A stretch of DNA of 64,000 bases from Leclercia sp. S52 (GCF_039727615.1 NZ_CP152474.1:682001-746000), one strand, 5' to 3'; counted from the stretch's first letter, positions 41,552 through 55,717 are shown. Numbers and translations are program-made. Notes: generated by a model from the letters alone, not told the origin.

Positions 41552-41590
41552 TTATGAATTAATATGCAAATAAAGTGAGTGAATATTCTC
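41552..41590. promoter_or_regulatory. Tandem ARG boxes of carA P2
   Basis: Two 18-base boxes, 41552-41569 and 41573-41590, are separated by three bases, the canonical ArgR spacing. The core TGAATTAATATGCA matches 13 of 14 consensus positions, and the second, TGAGTGAATATTCT, is weaker. The pair ends 11 bases before the carA start. Confidence 0.85.
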
Positions 41591-41601
41591 TGGAGGGTGT
41601 T

Positions 41602-42750
41602 TTGATTAAGTCAGCGCTATTGGTTCTGGAAGACGGAACCCAGTTTATCGGTCGGGCCATTGGGGCAACAGGTTCGGCGGTTGGGGAAGTCGTTTTCAAT
41701 ACTTCAATGACCGGTTATCAAGAAATCCTCACTGATCCTTCCTATTCCCGCCAAATCGTCACTCTAACTTATCCTCATATCGGTAATGTCGGCACCAACG
41801 CTGCTGATGAAGAGTCCTCCCAGGTACATGCACAAGGTCTGATTATTCGCGACCTGCCGCTGATTGCCAGCAACTACCGCAATACCGAAGACCTCTCTTC
41901 CTACCTGAAACGCCATAACATCGTGGCGATTGCCGATATCGATACCCGTAAGTTGACGCGTCTGCTGCGTGAAAAAGGTGCCCAGAACGGCTGCATCATC
42001 GCCGGCGACAACCTGGATGCGGCTCTGGCGCAGGAAAAAGCCAAAGCCTTCCCGGGGCTGAACGGCATGGATCTGGCAAAAGAAGTGACCACCGCTGAAG
42101 CCTACAGCTGGACTCAGGGTAGCTGGACGCTGGCAGGTGAACTGCCGGAAGCGAAAAAAGAAGAGGAGCTGCCGTTCCACGTGGTGGCTTACGACTACGG
42201 CGCCAAGCGCAACATCCTGCGCATGCTGGTGGATCGTGGCTGCCGTCTGACCGTTGTACCAGCGAAGACCCCGGCAGACGACGTGCTGAAGATGAATCCG
42301 GACGGGATCTTCCTCTCCAACGGCCCGGGTGACCCGGCCCCGTGCGACTACGCCATCGACGCGATTAAGAGCTTCCTCGAAACCGATATTCCGGTATTCG
42401 GTATCTGCCTCGGCCATCAGCTGCTGGCGCTGGCGAGCGGTGCGAAAACCGTGAAGATGAAGTTCGGTCACCACGGTGGTAACCACCCGGTGAAAGATAT
42501 CGACAACAACACGGTCATGATTACCGCACAGAACCACGGTTTTGCGGTGGACGAAGCCTCCATGCCTGCCACGCTGCGCGTAACACATAAGTCGCTGTTC
42601 GATGGCACCCTGCAGGGGATTCATCGCACCGACAAACCGGCGTTCAGCTTCCAGGGACACCCGGAAGCCAGCCCTGGCCCGCACGATGCCGCGCCGCTGT
42701 TCGATCACTTTATCGAACTCATTGAGCAATACCGTAAGACCGCTAAATAA
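41602..42750 (+). CDS. carA: Carbamoyl-phosphate synthase small subunit
   Basis: CarA is the glutaminase subunit that supplies ammonia to CarB for carbamoyl phosphate, used by arginine and pyrimidine synthesis. I choose the TTG at 41602 ([14 protein letters not shown]), which follows a GGAGGG site and gives 382 residues, the E. coli length with the same start codon. An upstream in-frame GTG at 41575 lies in the ARG boxes. The catalytic cysteine is Cys269 in FGICLGHQL. Confidence 0.97.
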   Translation: MIKSALLVLEDGTQFIGRAIGATGSAVGEVVFNTSMTGYQEILTDPSYSRQIVTLTYPHIGNVGTNAADEESSQVHAQGLIIRDLPLIASNYRNTEDLSSYLKRHNIVAIADIDTRKLTRLLREKGAQNGCIIAGDNLDAALAQEKAKAFPGLNGMDLAKEVTTAEAYSWTQGSWTLAGELPEAKKEEELPFHVVAYDYGAKRNILRMLVDRGCRLTVVPAKTPADDVLKMNPDGIFLSNGPGDPAPCDYAIDAIKSFLETDIPVFGICLGHQLLALASGAKTVKMKFGHHGGNHPVKDIDNNTVMITAQNHGFAVDEASMPATLRVTHKSLFDGTLQGIHRTDKPAFSFQGHPEASPGPHDAAPLFDHFIELIEQYRKTAK

Positions 42751-42768
42751 TCAGGAGCCGAGAAGACC

Positions 42769-45993
<3,225 letters not shown>

Positions 45994-46006
45994 AACCCAG
46001 GTTATC

Positions 46007-46071
46007 GTAGGCCCGGCAAGCGAAAGCGCCGCCGGGCAAACGGCGGGTGGCGCTTCGCTTACCCGCCCTAC
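46007..46071. repeat. REP/BIME element after carB
   Basis: GTAGGCCCGGCAAGCG and its partner ending GCTTACCCGCCCTAC form two REP units in opposite orientation directly after carB. The two arms pair only in part with each other. Confidence 0.8.
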
Positions 46072-46181
46072 GATGGCTAGCTCCCTCTTCAGAACCTTCT
46101 GCTTTTCCATCTCCCATCAGTCAGTTAGCCTAAAATTATCAGGTCGATAATTAAATCCAACTGAAAAGCAGGGAGAACACC

Positions 46182-46415
46182 ATGCGAAATAATCTTTTGC
46201 TGACCTCTATTTTTACTGCCGCAGCACTGTTCACCGTTGCCGGTTGTTCATCTAATCAGGCGGTGAAAACTACCGACGGCAAAACCATTGTCACCGACGG
46301 TAAACCAAAGGTGGATGATGATACTGGAATGATGTCTATTGATAATGCCGAAACCGGTCAGACGGAACAGATTAACCGCGATCAGGTTAAATCCATGGGT
46401 GAGCTGGATAACTGA
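46182..46415 (+). CDS. YgdI/YgdR-like small lipoprotein (DUF903)
   Basis: A 77-residue lipoprotein with a signal peptide and lipobox VAGC (Cys at about residue 22). The mature part VKTTDGKTIVTDGKPKVDDDTGMMSIDNAETGQTEQINRDQVKSMGEL fits the DUF903 family. The asparagine and serine after the cysteine suggest outer-membrane sorting. Its function is unknown. It sits where E. coli K-12 has the cai genes and is convergent with the autotransporter. Confidence 0.85.
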   Translation: MRNNLLLTSIFTAAALFTVAGCSSNQAVKTTDGKTIVTDGKPKVDDDTGMMSIDNAETGQTEQINRDQVKSMGELDN

Positions 46416-46417
46416 TA

Positions 46418-46447
46418 AAAAAATGCAGTGGCCTGAGCCACTGCACG
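46418..46447 (-). terminator. Terminator of the autotransporter gene
   Basis: TGCAGTGGC-ctga-GCCACTGCA is preceded by a run of A, so that on the minus strand it is followed by T residues. It ends the autotransporter transcript and lies between the two convergent genes. Confidence 0.85.
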
Positions 46448-46466
46448 TTTGATTGAAGTAACGCGA

Positions 46467-49274
46467 TTACCAACGGTGGTTCAGCAGAATATGACCGCCG
46501 TAGGCATCGTAGCTGTTTTCACCCCATTCGCCGCTGGCGCGCAGCGAGATCAAGGTGGTCTCGTTCAACTTGCCGGTGACGCCCAGCTCCAGCTGACCGC
46601 GATCGTCCGGAGTATCGTTGCTGAACGCTTCGCCGTTAAAGGCGATATCGTTCTGCCCGGCACCCTTCAGCCAGTTAACCGCTACATAAGGCTGCCAGGC
46701 CTGCACATCTTTCTGATTGAAGTAGCTGGTTTTCACACCCACACGTCCCAGCACGCTGTCGTTATCGAGAGTGGAGATACGCACGCCGTCGGCGTCAGTG
46801 TGATTTTCCTGATCAAGATAGCTGTAGACGGCTTGGATCTGCGGTTCGATTTTCCAGGTTCTTTCGCTTTCTGAGTCCACAATCCAGGCATGACCTGCTT
46901 CCAGCGAGGCGGCAAAGCCGTGGCTGTTGTAGGACTCGTTGTCACGACCGTCGCTTCTCAGCTTGTTGTGATACCAGCCGAAAGAGGCCCAGCTGTCGAT
47001 ATAGCTGCCTTTACGCAGCTGCTGATCTTCCTGCCAGGTGGCGTATACGCCGACGTTAACGCCATCCACTTTACCCTGCGCAGAACGTTTGCTGGTCGCT
47101 GAGGTAGAGTCGGTTTTGGCCTGACCGGCACCGAACATCATCCCGCTATGCAGAACCCCGGTGTCCATCTTCTTACTGATGAAATCACTGCCGACCTGCA
47201 TCACGTACTGAGTAGTGTCATAGTTAACTTTGCCACCCGCTACGTCATTTTCATGATAGCGACCTTTGACGTACATCCAGGTGTTGAGATCGTCTTCATT
47301 GCGCAGCGTCAGCTGATCGCGATCGTCGCGTTTGTGCAGGAACATATCCTGGGCGGCGAGATAGTTACCTAAATAGGCGCCCACCTCAGGTGCGAGGTTG
47401 GCTGGTGCCGGTGCCGGTGAAGGCGTTGGATCCGGTGTTGGATCTGGTGTTGGGTCTGGCGTTGGAGCCGGTGCTGGGTCTGGTGTTGGATCTGGTGCTG
47501 GATCTGGTGCTGGATCTGGTGTTGGATCCGGTGTAGGCGCAGGCGTAGTATCTAAAGATTCCAGATACCAGTTACCATCAGTGTGCTGGTTCAGGCTATA
47601 TTCCCACGCCCCGACCACGACTGGTCTGGAGAGAGAAAACGCCGCATCGGAGTTACCGCCCACGCTGACGACCTGCATCCCGTTGACGGTCTGCGCGCCC
47701 ATCCCGCCGATATTGGAGATGCGGATGCCAGACTCACCGGCGCTATTGCCGGTAATGGTGAGATGGTCAGTAGCTGAACTGTCATCACCCAGCACGCTGT
47801 TCATGGCGATCAGGCTACCGCTTACGCCGGTATAGTCCCCGTTGATGGTGAAATTGTTGCCTACGCTGTCATTCAGCCCGGCGATCTGCAGCGTGCCACT
47901 GTTAGTGACGTTGCCGTTGATGGTGTTAAGGGTAGAAGAGCTGGACGCGCTGTTCCCCTGCACGGCATTCCAGGATGCCAGCACGCCGCCGCTGAGGATA
48001 TCAACGTTGTTGTTTACGCTGCCTGCGCTGGCAAAGGTTGCGCCTTCGGCTACCAGGGTTGTGCCGCTGCGCAGAAGGGTGTTGCCGGTGTAGCTATCGT
48101 TGCCGGTCAGGGTTAACAGATTCGCATCGATTTTTTCCACATTGCCGCTGCCGGTCATATCAGACGCGAAGGTGGAATCGGAACCCTGGTTAAAGATAAA
48201 GGTACCGTTGTTGGTAACCGTACCGGTCAGTGCGCCGGTATGGGTGCCGTCACCCAGCTGCAGCGTGCCGACGTTAGAAATCAGGGTATTACCGGCGTCA
48301 TTTTTTACGTTGCCAGTCAGGGTCAGTTTACCCGCATCGACCTTAATTGAGTCGTTTGCGCCGATAATATCGACATTGCCGGACAGTGCCCAATCAGTAC
48401 CATTCATGGTCAGCGAAGCGAAACCGTCTCCCTCATTCAGGCCGCGGAAGTTGCTGTCTTCGGCACCTTGTCCACGTAATGTTAAGGTGTTAGTCCTCGA
48501 ATTGGTTGAGATAACGTCGCCGTTAAGCACCGATCCGCTTCTCAGTATCAACACGTTAGATTGATTACTTGCAAAGGTAATTGCGCTGTCTGAACCCTCA
48601 ATCACCCCGGTATTGCCGAGCAGAAGCCTGTGATCGCCGGTCGCGATAACGCCGTTTGTGGAACCGTGAATGGTTCCGCTATTTTCAATATTACTACTAC
48701 CTGTAGTATTAAATTCTGCACCGTTCCCGACGCTGCCGTTAATAAGGCCCTCATTATTGATTGCGACACCAGCATCAGCAGAGAGCGCTGTTTTACCTTC
48801 GATAACGCCTGTTGCGGTATTATTGATTTCGGTTGAGTTTTGTTGAATCTTAATGCCTTTCTCTGCGCCACTAATTGTTCCGGCATTGTTTATGTCCCCA
48901 GCCATGTTATTGACGGTAATTCCGTTGGCACCGGTGGACTCGATTCGCGCATTTTGCTGGTTATTCACCACAACTTTTTGTGTTTGCGTAGAGATATACA
49001 TTCCGTCGCCCGCGCTAGTCACCAACCCATTGTTCGTGACGCTACGGATTACATCTTCGGAAACAGTGACAGCGGGTGCAGTAGTGGAAGAGCTAATGCT
49101 GATACTCTCAGGAATGATATAGGCAGTATCAGTAGCAAAAGTTTGAGGGACATCTGTTGAGCCACTAATAGTTGTTTCTGCTGTTACCATTAACGGCGTA
49201 AATACAATTAAAGCGGGGAATAGACTTTTTAACGATCTTGTCGTTTTATTTAATCTCGGGGTATTGTTGTTCAT
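46467..49274 (-). CDS. Type V autotransporter with Pro/Asp-rich linker
   Basis: A large outer-membrane autotransporter of about 935 residues. From the ATG at 49274 (MNNNTPRLNKTTRSLKSL) it has a signal peptide ending VTA before ETTISGS. The passenger (about 35-570) consists of degenerate Asn/Gly repeats such as NNAGTISG and NSGTIHGS typical of a beta-helix. A passenger-associated transport repeat (GNVEKIDANLLTLTGNDSYTG) and a pertactin-like end follow. A linker of PDP/PTP/PAP repeats at about 575-625 leads to a C-terminal beta-barrel of roughly 300 residues that ends in NHRW. An upstream ATG at 49286 is also possible. It could be an adhesin; the target is unknown. Confidence 0.9.
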   Translation of the reverse strand: MNNNTPRLNKTTRSLKSLFPALIVFTPLMVTAETTISGSTDVPQTFATDTAYIIPESISISSSTTAPAVTVSEDVIRSVTNNGLVTSAGDGMYISTQTQKVVVNNQQNARIESTGANGITVNNMAGDINNAGTISGAEKGIKIQQNSTEINNTATGVIEGKTALSADAGVAINNEGLINGSVGNGAEFNTTGSSNIENSGTIHGSTNGVIATGDHRLLLGNTGVIEGSDSAITFASNQSNVLILRSGSVLNGDVISTNSRTNTLTLRGQGAEDSNFRGLNEGDGFASLTMNGTDWALSGNVDIIGANDSIKVDAGKLTLTGNVKNDAGNTLISNVGTLQLGDGTHTGALTGTVTNNGTFIFNQGSDSTFASDMTGSGNVEKIDANLLTLTGNDSYTGNTLLRSGTTLVAEGATFASAGSVNNNVDILSGGVLASWNAVQGNSASSSSTLNTINGNVTNSGTLQIAGLNDSVGNNFTINGDYTGVSGSLIAMNSVLGDDSSATDHLTITGNSAGESGIRISNIGGMGAQTVNGMQVVSVGGNSDAAFSLSRPVVVGAWEYSLNQHTDGNWYLESLDTTPAPTPDPTPDPAPDPAPDPTPDPAPAPTPDPTPDPTPDPTPSPAPAPANLAPEVGAYLGNYLAAQDMFLHKRDDRDQLTLRNEDDLNTWMYVKGRYHENDVAGGKVNYDTTQYVMQVGSDFISKKMDTGVLHSGMMFGAGQAKTDSTSATSKRSAQGKVDGVNVGVYATWQEDQQLRKGSYIDSWASFGWYHNKLRSDGRDNESYNSHGFAASLEAGHAWIVDSESERTWKIEPQIQAVYSYLDQENHTDADGVRISTLDNDSVLGRVGVKTSYFNQKDVQAWQPYVAVNWLKGAGQNDIAFNGEAFSNDTPDDRGQLELGVTGKLNETTLISLRASGEWGENSYDAYGGHILLNHRW
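47404..47546. repeat. Short tandem repeats that encode the autotransporter linker
   Basis: A series of 12-base and related units of the type GGATCTGGTGTT or GGTGCTGGATCT on the plus strand encodes repeated (T/A)PDP on the minus strand. All units are multiples of three, so a change in copy number would alter linker length and keep the frame. Confidence 0.85.
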
Positions 49275-49654
49275 TGCCACATCCATTTTGTGATTTAAGA
49301 GCGCGCATTTTAATGAGGGTGTGTTTTTTTGTAAATAAGTGTTTTTTAAGAATAAAAGAATGAAATGAAGCTTAAATTATTGATTCTGTGATCATTTGCG
49401 TATAGCGATTTATTTTAAATTATGGATTTAATTTAATTTAATTTTCCGAAAATTATATTGTTTGGGCGTGCTCAATCTGAATAATATATATTATTCAGAT
49501 TGACTATGTATTGAATGAAATGATAAAAGCTGCCACAAAATGGATTTACCAATCGTTGCGGTTAACGTCATCACGGCCGCAGACCCCTTCAAACGCCTCG
49601 CTTTCCTGTCTACACTGACTGTCACAACCACAAAGCAGTTCAACCAGGGTAATC
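49275..49654. other. AT-rich divergent gap between the autotransporter and kefF
   Basis: The 380-base gap is much richer in A and T than the neighbouring genes. It should hold the promoter of the autotransporter (minus strand) and of kefF (plus strand). The only clear structure is the 32-bp palindrome at 49472-49503. The base composition suggests H-NS silencing, which is inference. Confidence 0.6.
49472..49503. repeat. Perfect 32-bp palindrome
   Basis: TCAATCTGAATAATAT is followed immediately by its exact reverse complement ATATTATTCAGATTGA, with no spacer. It lies about 200 bases upstream of the autotransporter start and 150 before kefF. There is no T run, so it does not look like a terminator; a dimeric operator is possible. 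Confidence 0.9.
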
Positions 49655-50185
49655 ATGATCCTCATTATTTATGCCCATCCTTACCCGCATCACTCCCATG
49701 CGAATAAACGGATGCTTGATCAGGTAAAGACGCTGGAGGGCGTAGAGATCCGCTCGCTCTACCAGCTCTATCCTGACTTTAATATTGATATCGCCGCCGA
49801 GCAGGAGGCGATCGCCAGGGCCGATTTGATTGTCTGGCAGCACCCGATGCACTGGTACAGCACTCCGCCTTTATTGAAACTGTGGATCGACAAAGTGTTT
49901 TCACACGGCTGGGCATATGGTCATAACGGCAAAGCGCTCAGGGGCAAAAGCCTGTTGTGGGCGGTGACGACCGGGGGCGGTGAAAGCCATTTTGATATCG
50001 GCTCCTTCCCCGGCTTTGAGGTACTGGCGCAGCCGCTGCAGGCGACCGCGCTTTACTGTGGTCTGAACTGGCTTCCTCCGTTTGCCATGCACTGCACCTT
50101 TGTCTGTGACGACGAAACGCTGCAAGCCCAGGCCCGACACTATAAACAACGTTTACTCGACTGGCAGGAGGCGCACCATGGATAG
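49655..50185 (+). CDS. kefF: Ancillary quinone oxidoreductase KefF
   Basis: KefF is a flavodoxin-fold NAD(P)H quinone oxidoreductase that activates the KefC potassium efflux system. The 176 residues match E. coli: the start [20 protein letters not shown], the [22 protein letters not shown] motif and the [11 protein letters not shown] end. Its last eight bases overlap kefC. Confidence 0.96.
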   Translation: MILIIYAHPYPHHSHANKRMLDQVKTLEGVEIRSLYQLYPDFNIDIAAEQEAIARADLIVWQHPMHWYSTPPLLKLWIDKVFSHGWAYGHNGKALRGKSLLWAVTTGGGESHFDIGSFPGFEVLAQPLQATALYCGLNWLPPFAMHCTFVCDDETLQAQARHYKQRLLDWQEAHHG

Positions 50186-52043
50186 CCATACGCTGATTCA
50201 GGCGCTGATCTATTTAGGCGCCGCAGCGCTGATTGTGCCGGTTGCGGTACGCCTTGGGCTCGGCTCGGTGCTGGGATATCTGATTGCCGGCTGCGTGATT
50301 GGCCCGTGGGGATTCCGGCTGGTCACCGACGCCGAGTCGATCCTGCACTTTGCGGAGATCGGCGTGGTGCTGATGCTGTTTGTCATTGGCCTGGAGCTGG
50401 ATCCGCGTCGTCTGTGGAAGCTACGCGCGTCGGTGTTTGGTGGTGGGGCATTGCAGATGCTGGCCTGCGGTCTGCTGCTGGGTGGATTCTGCATCCTGCT
50501 GGGCATGGACTGGAAGGTGGCGGAGCTGATCGGCATGACGCTGGCTCTCTCCTCCACGGCCATCGCCATGCAGGCCATGAACGAGCGCAACCTGACGGTT
50601 TCTCAGATGGGGCGCAGCGCCTTCTCGGTGCTGCTCTTCCAGGATATCGCGGCCATTCCTTTAGTGGCGATGATCCCGCTGCTCGCCGTATCCGGAGCCT
50701 CTACCACCCTTGGCGCCTTTGCTCTCTCGGCATTAAAAGTCGCCGGAGCATTGACCCTGGTGGTCCTGCTCGGACGGTACGTCAGCCGACCGCTGCTGCG
50801 CTTTGTAGCCCGTTCCGGCCTGCGGGAAGTGTTCAGCGCCGTGGCCTTGTTCCTGGTCTTCGGCTTTGGCCTGATGCTGGAAGAGGCCGGACTCTCTATG
50901 GCGATGGGCGCGTTCCTGGCCGGCGTCCTGCTGGCAAGCTCGGAGTACCGCCACGCGCTGGAAAGCGACATCGAGCCCTTTAAAGGGCTTCTGCTGGGGC
51001 TGTTTTTCATCGGCGTCGGCATGTCCGTCGACTTCGGCACCTTAGTGACCCATCCGCTGCGCATTGCGATCCTGCTGGTGGGCTTCCTGGTGATTAAAAT
51101 GGCGATGCTCTGGCTGGTTGCTCGTCCGCTGAAGGTGCCCGGGAAACAGCGCCGCTGGTTTGCGGTACTGCTGGGGCAGGGGAGTGAGTTTGCGTTCGTG
51201 GTATTTGGCGCGGCTAACATGGCAAACGTGCTCGATCCGGAGTGGGCGAAAGCGCTGACGCTGGCGGTAGCGCTCTCGATGGCGGTAACGCCGCTGCTGC
51301 TGGTGGTATTGACCCGCCTGGAAGCGGCCAACAGTGGTCAGGAGCGTGAGGCGGATGAAATCGACGAAGAACAGCCGCGGGTGATCATTGCCGGGTTTGG
51401 TCGCTTCGGCCAGATCACCGGCCGTTTGCTGCTCTCCAGTGGGGTGAAGATGGTCATCCTCGATCACGATCCCGACCATATTGAGACCTTGCGTAAGTTT
51501 GACATGAAGGTCTTTTACGGCGATGCCACGCGCGTGGATCTGCTGGAGTCCGCCGGGGCGCAGAAGGCCGAAGTGCTGATCAACGCGATTGACGATCCGA
51601 AGAACAGCCTGCAGCTGGTTGAACTGGCGAAGACCCATTTCCCGCATCTGAAAATCATCTCCCGCGCCCGCGATATCGATCATTACATCAAGCTGCGCCA
51701 GATCGGTGTTGATGCGCCGGAGCGTGAAACCTTCGAAGGGGCGCTGAAATCCGGTCGGCTGGCGCTGGAAAGTCTCGGGCTCGGGGCGTATGAAGCCCGG
51801 GAGCGGGCCGATCTGTTCCGCCGGTTTAATATTGAGATGGTCGAGGAGATGGCTGCAATGGCGGAGAACGATGCCACGTCACGTGCGGCGGTGGTTAAAC
51901 GCACCAGCGCCATGCTGATGGATATCATCAACGAAGATCGTAATCACCTCTCGCTGACCCAGCGTCACGGCTGGCAGGGCACGGAAGAAGGTAAGCATAC
52001 GGGCGATCCGGGAGACGAGCCGGAGAGTAAACCGCTGGCGTGA
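50178..52043 (+). CDS. kefC: Glutathione-gated potassium efflux protein KefC
   Basis: KefC lets potassium out in exchange for protons when glutathione adducts form during electrophile stress. From the ATG at 50178 ([20 protein letters not shown]) it has 621 residues, one more than E. coli. A CPA2 antiporter membrane domain (about 1-380) is followed by the RCK/TrkA-N domain with [18 protein letters not shown] near residue 400. A frame open from 50082 exists, but the start after the GGAGG site at 50178 fits the family. It is coupled to kefF. Confidence 0.97.
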   Translation: MDSHTLIQALIYLGAAALIVPVAVRLGLGSVLGYLIAGCVIGPWGFRLVTDAESILHFAEIGVVLMLFVIGLELDPRRLWKLRASVFGGGALQMLACGLLLGGFCILLGMDWKVAELIGMTLALSSTAIAMQAMNERNLTVSQMGRSAFSVLLFQDIAAIPLVAMIPLLAVSGASTTLGAFALSALKVAGALTLVVLLGRYVSRPLLRFVARSGLREVFSAVALFLVFGFGLMLEEAGLSMAMGAFLAGVLLASSEYRHALESDIEPFKGLLLGLFFIGVGMSVDFGTLVTHPLRIAILLVGFLVIKMAMLWLVARPLKVPGKQRRWFAVLLGQGSEFAFVVFGAANMANVLDPEWAKALTLAVALSMAVTPLLLVVLTRLEAANSGQEREADEIDEEQPRVIIAGFGRFGQITGRLLLSSGVKMVILDHDPDHIETLRKFDMKVFYGDATRVDLLESAGAQKAEVLINAIDDPKNSLQLVELAKTHFPHLKIISRARDIDHYIKLRQIGVDAPERETFEGALKSGRLALESLGLGAYEARERADLFRRFNIEMVEEMAAMAENDATSRAAVVKRTSAMLMDIINEDRNHLSLTQRHGWQGTEEGKHTGDPGDEPESKPLA

Positions 52044-52154
52044 AGAGGGGTTGCCAGCAAATATAAAAAATTTCCTGTTCTTTACTCTGCCGCCAGTCGA
52101 CGAAAGATTAAGCTTTCCGTATAGTGGCGGCAATTTTTTGCATCCGGGAAATAA

Positions 52155-52637
<483 letters not shown>

Positions 52638-52644
52638 TGTTTTT

Positions 52645-52673
52645 CTGCACCTTTCCCGACGGGAGAGGTGCAG
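52645..52673. other. Inverted repeat between folA and apaH
   Basis: CTGCACCT and AGGTGCAG enclose an inner TCCC-gac-GGGA pair. It lies between two convergent genes and may protect mRNA ends. No T run follows on either strand. Confidence 0.55.
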
Positions 52674-52680
52674 CTCTCCG

Positions 52681-53529
52681 CTACGACGCTACCGCTTCGT
52701 TCTCGCCTAAGTCCTGATGCCGGTTCGACGGCTGAACAAAATACGCTTTATCTTCCCAGCGCAGACAGGTCAGTTCCCCACCCCAGCAGCAGCCGGTATC
52801 CAGCCCGTAGATGCCCTCTGGCGTGCCTTTGCCTTCCAGCGACGCCCAGTGACCGAAGATCACGCTGTAATGATCCGTCACCGGCCCAGGGATCGCAAAC
52901 CAGGGTTTGAGCGGCGTCGGCGCGTTTTCCGGCACATCCTTGCAGTACATATCCAGCTGACCGTTCGGGAAGCAGTAGCGCATGCGGGTGAAGGCGTTGG
53001 TGATAAAACGCAGGCGCGCCACACCGCTGAGCTCCGTGCTCCAGTTGTTGGGCATGTCGCCGTACATGGCATCGAGGAAGAAGGGATAAGAGTCGCTGGA
53101 GAGCACGGCTTCAACGTCGCGTGCGCACTCTTTCGCGGTTTGCAGATCCCACTGCGGCGTAATGCCCGCATGCGCCATCACCAGCTGCTTCTCTTCATCA
53201 ACCTGCAGCAGCGGCTGGCGACGCAGCCAGTTAATAAGCTCATCGGCGTCAGGCGCATCCAGCAGCGGGGTGATCCTGTCTTTCGGCTTATTACGGCTGA
53301 TCCCGGCGTAAACCGCCAGCAGATGCAGATCGTGATTGCCAAGGACGAGCCGTACGCTGTCACCCAGCGACTTCACATAACGCAGCACTTCCAGCGAGGC
53401 AGGTCCGCGCGCAACAAGATCGCCGGTGAGCCATAGCGTGTCCGTACCTGGGGTAAAATCCACCTGCTTTAACAACGCGATCAGTTCATCGTAGCAACCA
53501 TGAACGTCGCCAATGAGATATGTAGACAT
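52681..53529 (-). CDS. apaH: Diadenosine tetraphosphatase ApaH
   Basis: ApaH splits Ap4A and related alarmones into ADP and also decaps Np4-RNA. The 282-residue protein is a metallophosphatase with [13 protein letters not shown] at the N-terminus, GDLVARGP and [12 protein letters not shown]. It is the last gene of the lptD-surA-pdxA-rsmA-apaG-apaH operon, two bases after apaG. Confidence 0.97.
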   Translation of the reverse strand: MSTYLIGDVHGCYDELIALLKQVDFTPGTDTLWLTGDLVARGPASLEVLRYVKSLGDSVRLVLGNHDLHLLAVYAGISRNKPKDRITPLLDAPDADELINWLRRQPLLQVDEEKQLVMAHAGITPQWDLQTAKECARDVEAVLSSDSYPFFLDAMYGDMPNNWSTELSGVARLRFITNAFTRMRYCFPNGQLDMYCKDVPENAPTPLKPWFAIPGPVTDHYSVIFGHWASLEGKGTPEGIYGLDTGCCWGGELTCLRWEDKAYFVQPSNRHQDLGENEAVAS

Positions 53530-53531
53530 GT

Positions 53532-53909
53532 TTAGTGAATGAGTGTTGGAACAGCCAGACGGAAAACAGGAATGGCAATGCGGAATGCATTGCCGTCGGC
53601 ATCGACCATTTCATAATGGCCCTGCATGGTGCCCAGCGGCGTTTCGATTACCGCGCCGCTGGTGTACTGATACTCTTCGCCGGGATCGATGTGCGGCTGT
53701 TCACCGACCACACCTTCGCCCTGTACTTCAATTTCACGACCGTTGCCGTTGGTGATAAGCCAGTAGCGCCCGAGCAGCTGCACAGGCATCCGCCCCAGGT
53801 TGCGAATGGTTACCGTATAAGCAAAAACATAGCGCTCTTCATCCGGGGTGGACTGGGACTCAATATAGATGCTTTGTACATGAACACATACGCGGGGCGA
53901 ATCAATCAT
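53532..53909 (-). CDS. apaG: ApaG domain protein
   Basis: A 125-residue ApaG/DUF525 protein with a fibronectin-III-like fold. The motifs [32 protein letters not shown] and [17 protein letters not shown] are typical. Its role is unclear, though it always accompanies apaH in enterobacteria. It is three bases after rsmA. Confidence 0.95.
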   Translation of the reverse strand: MIDSPRVCVHVQSIYIESQSTPDEERYVFAYTVTIRNLGRMPVQLLGRYWLITNGNGREIEVQGEGVVGEQPHIDPGEEYQYTSGAVIETPLGTMQGHYEMVDADGNAFRIAIPVFRLAVPTLIH

Positions 53910-53912
53910 GGC

Positions 53913-54734
53913 TTAGCTCTCCTTCGGCGGCGCATTTTCGCTGATGTAATTAGCCAGCTTGCAGTACTGTTCTACGGAGATGTTCTCCGCACGCATTGCC
54001 GGGTCGATACCCAACTGAGCTAACACCTCAACGGTAAACAGATTGCCAAGGCTATTACGAATCGTTTTACGGCGCTGGTTAAAGGCTTCAGTAGTGATAC
54101 GGCTCAGAACGCGCAGCTCTTTAACCGGGTACGGCTTCGTTTTATGCGGCACGAGACGCACCACTGCAGAATCCACTTTTGGTGGTGGCGTGAACGCAGA
54201 TGGCGGCACTTCAAGTACCGGGATCACGTTGCAGAAATATTGTGCCATCACGCTTAAACGACCATACGCTTTACTGTTTGGCCCTGCAACCAGTCGGTTA
54301 ACGACCTCTTTTTGCAACATGAAGTGCATGTCGGCAATGGCATCAGTATAGCTAAACAGGTGGAACATCAGCGGCGTTGAGATGTTATACGGCAGGTTAC
54401 CAAACACGCGCAGCGGTTGCCCCATTTTCTCCGACAGCTCGCCGAAGTTCATGGTCATGGCATCTTGCTGATAAATAGTCAGTTTCGGCCCAAGGAACGG
54501 GTGCGTCTGCAGGCGTGCTGCCAGATCGCGGTCCAGTTCGATGACGGTCAGCTCGTCCAGACGCTCGCCAACCGGCTCGGTCAGAGCGGCAAGGCCCGGC
54601 CCGATCTCGACCATCGCCTGGCCTTTTTGTGGATTGATAGCCGAAACAATACTTTCGATCACGAACTGATCGTTGAGGAAGTTTTGCCCGAAACGTTTAC
54701 GGGCTAAATGGCCCTGGTGGACGCGATTATTCAT
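53913..54734 (-). CDS. rsmA: 16S rRNA dimethyladenosine transferase RsmA (KsgA)
   Basis: RsmA dimethylates A1518 and A1519 of 16S rRNA late in 30S assembly; its loss gives kasugamycin resistance. The 273-residue protein has [11 protein letters not shown] at the start, the SAM motif [13 protein letters not shown] near 43-55 and the catalytic NLPYNIS near 113. Its start overlaps the pdxA stop by four bases. Confidence 0.98.
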   Translation of the reverse strand: MNNRVHQGHLARKRFGQNFLNDQFVIESIVSAINPQKGQAMVEIGPGLAALTEPVGERLDELTVIELDRDLAARLQTHPFLGPKLTIYQQDAMTMNFGELSEKMGQPLRVFGNLPYNISTPLMFHLFSYTDAIADMHFMLQKEVVNRLVAGPNSKAYGRLSVMAQYFCNVIPVLEVPPSAFTPPPKVDSAVVRLVPHKTKPYPVKELRVLSRITTEAFNQRRKTIRNSLGNLFTVEVLAQLGIDPAMRAENISVEQYCKLANYISENAPPKES

Positions 54735-55717
54735 TGAGTATTAACAATCATTTTGATGGCGAGGTTAAGCGCCGTAATAAAACTGCCGACATCTGCTTTC
54801 CCCTGGCCCGCTAAATCAAGTGCAGTGCCATGGTCAACAGAAGTGCGAATAAAGGGTAAACCGAGGGTGATGTTCACGCCGCGGCCAAATCCCTGGTATT
54901 TTAGCACGGGAAGGCCCTGATCGTGGTACATCGCCAGCACGGCGTCTGCATGATCAAGATATTTAGGCTGGAACAGGGTATCCGCAGGCAGCGGCCCGCT
55001 GAGATTCATCCCCTGGGCCCGCATTTCGTCCAGCACCGGAATGATGGTATCGATCTCTTCCGTACCCATGTGACCGCCTTCGCCCGCGTGCGGGTTGAGG
55101 CCGCAGACCAGCACGTGCGGATCGGCAATACCGAATTTGGTGCGTAAGTCATGATGCAGGATGGCAATCACCTCGCGCAGCAGATCCGGCGTAATAGCGT
55201 CGGAAACCGCTTTGATCGGCAGATGGGTGGTAGCCAGCGCAACGCGCAGCTCCTCGGTTGCCAACATCATCACTACTTTCGCGCTGTGGGAACGCTCTTC
55301 AAAAAACTCGGTGTGGCCGGTAAAGGCCACGCCGGCATCGTTGATCACCCCTTTATGCACCGGCCCGGTGATCAGCGCGGCAAATTCGCCGTTCAGGCAG
55401 CCATCACAGGCGCGCGCCAGAGTCTCCACCACATAGTGGCCGTTTTCGGTACTCAGTTGACCAGGGATAACGGGCGTACGCAGCGGGACAGGCAGCAGCG
55501 TCAGCGTGCCCGCTTGCTGGGGGAGGGGCGCATTTTCTGCCTGATACGGCAGCAGCGTGAGCGGCAGATTGAGCAGTTTCGCCCGCGCCTCAAGCACGCT
55601 GGCATCGGCGCAGATCACCAGTTCGACCGGCCAGCTGCGCTGGGCAAGCTGGACGACCAGATCGGGACCAATCCCGGCGGGTTCGCCGGGAGTGATGACA
55701 ACACGATGGTGTTTCAT
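54731..55717 (-). CDS. pdxA: 4-hydroxythreonine-4-phosphate dehydrogenase
   Basis: PdxA oxidises 4-hydroxythreonine phosphate in pyridoxal phosphate synthesis. The 328 residues comprise the start [19 protein letters not shown], the metal-site histidines in [19 protein letters not shown] and [12 protein letters not shown]. The start overlaps the surA stop by one base. Confidence 0.97.
   Translation of the reverse strand: MKHHRVVITPGEPAGIGPDLVVQLAQRSWPVELVICADASVLEARAKLLNLPLTLLPYQAENAPLPQQAGTLTLLPVPLRTPVIPGQLSTENGHYVVETLARACDGCLNGEFAALITGPVHKGVINDAGVAFTGHTEFFEERSHSAKVVMMLATEELRVALATTHLPIKAVSDAITPDLLREVIAILHHDLRTKFGIADPHVLVCGLNPHAGEGGHMGTEEIDTIIPVLDEMRAQGMNLSGPLPADTLFQPKYLDHADAVLAMYHDQGLPVLKYQGFGRGVNITLGLPFIRTSVDHGTALDLAGQGKADVGSFITALNLAIKMIVNTQ

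Larger units (their letters stand above)
41146..41601. promoter_or_regulatory. Control region of carAB
   Basis: The 456-base gap before carA is AT-rich and carries the known kinds of site for the tandem carAB promoters. From left to right I can see a RutR-like palindrome (41309-41324), a PurR-like box (41366-41381), and two ARG boxes over the downstream promoter (41552-41590). The layout agrees with the pyrimidine-controlled P1 and arginine-controlled P2 of E. coli. I see no extra gene. Confidence 0.8.

Noticed and set aside
50082..50177. Extended start of kefC inside kefF
   Set aside because: The family start MDSHTL at 50178 follows a good ribosome-binding site and gives the expected length.
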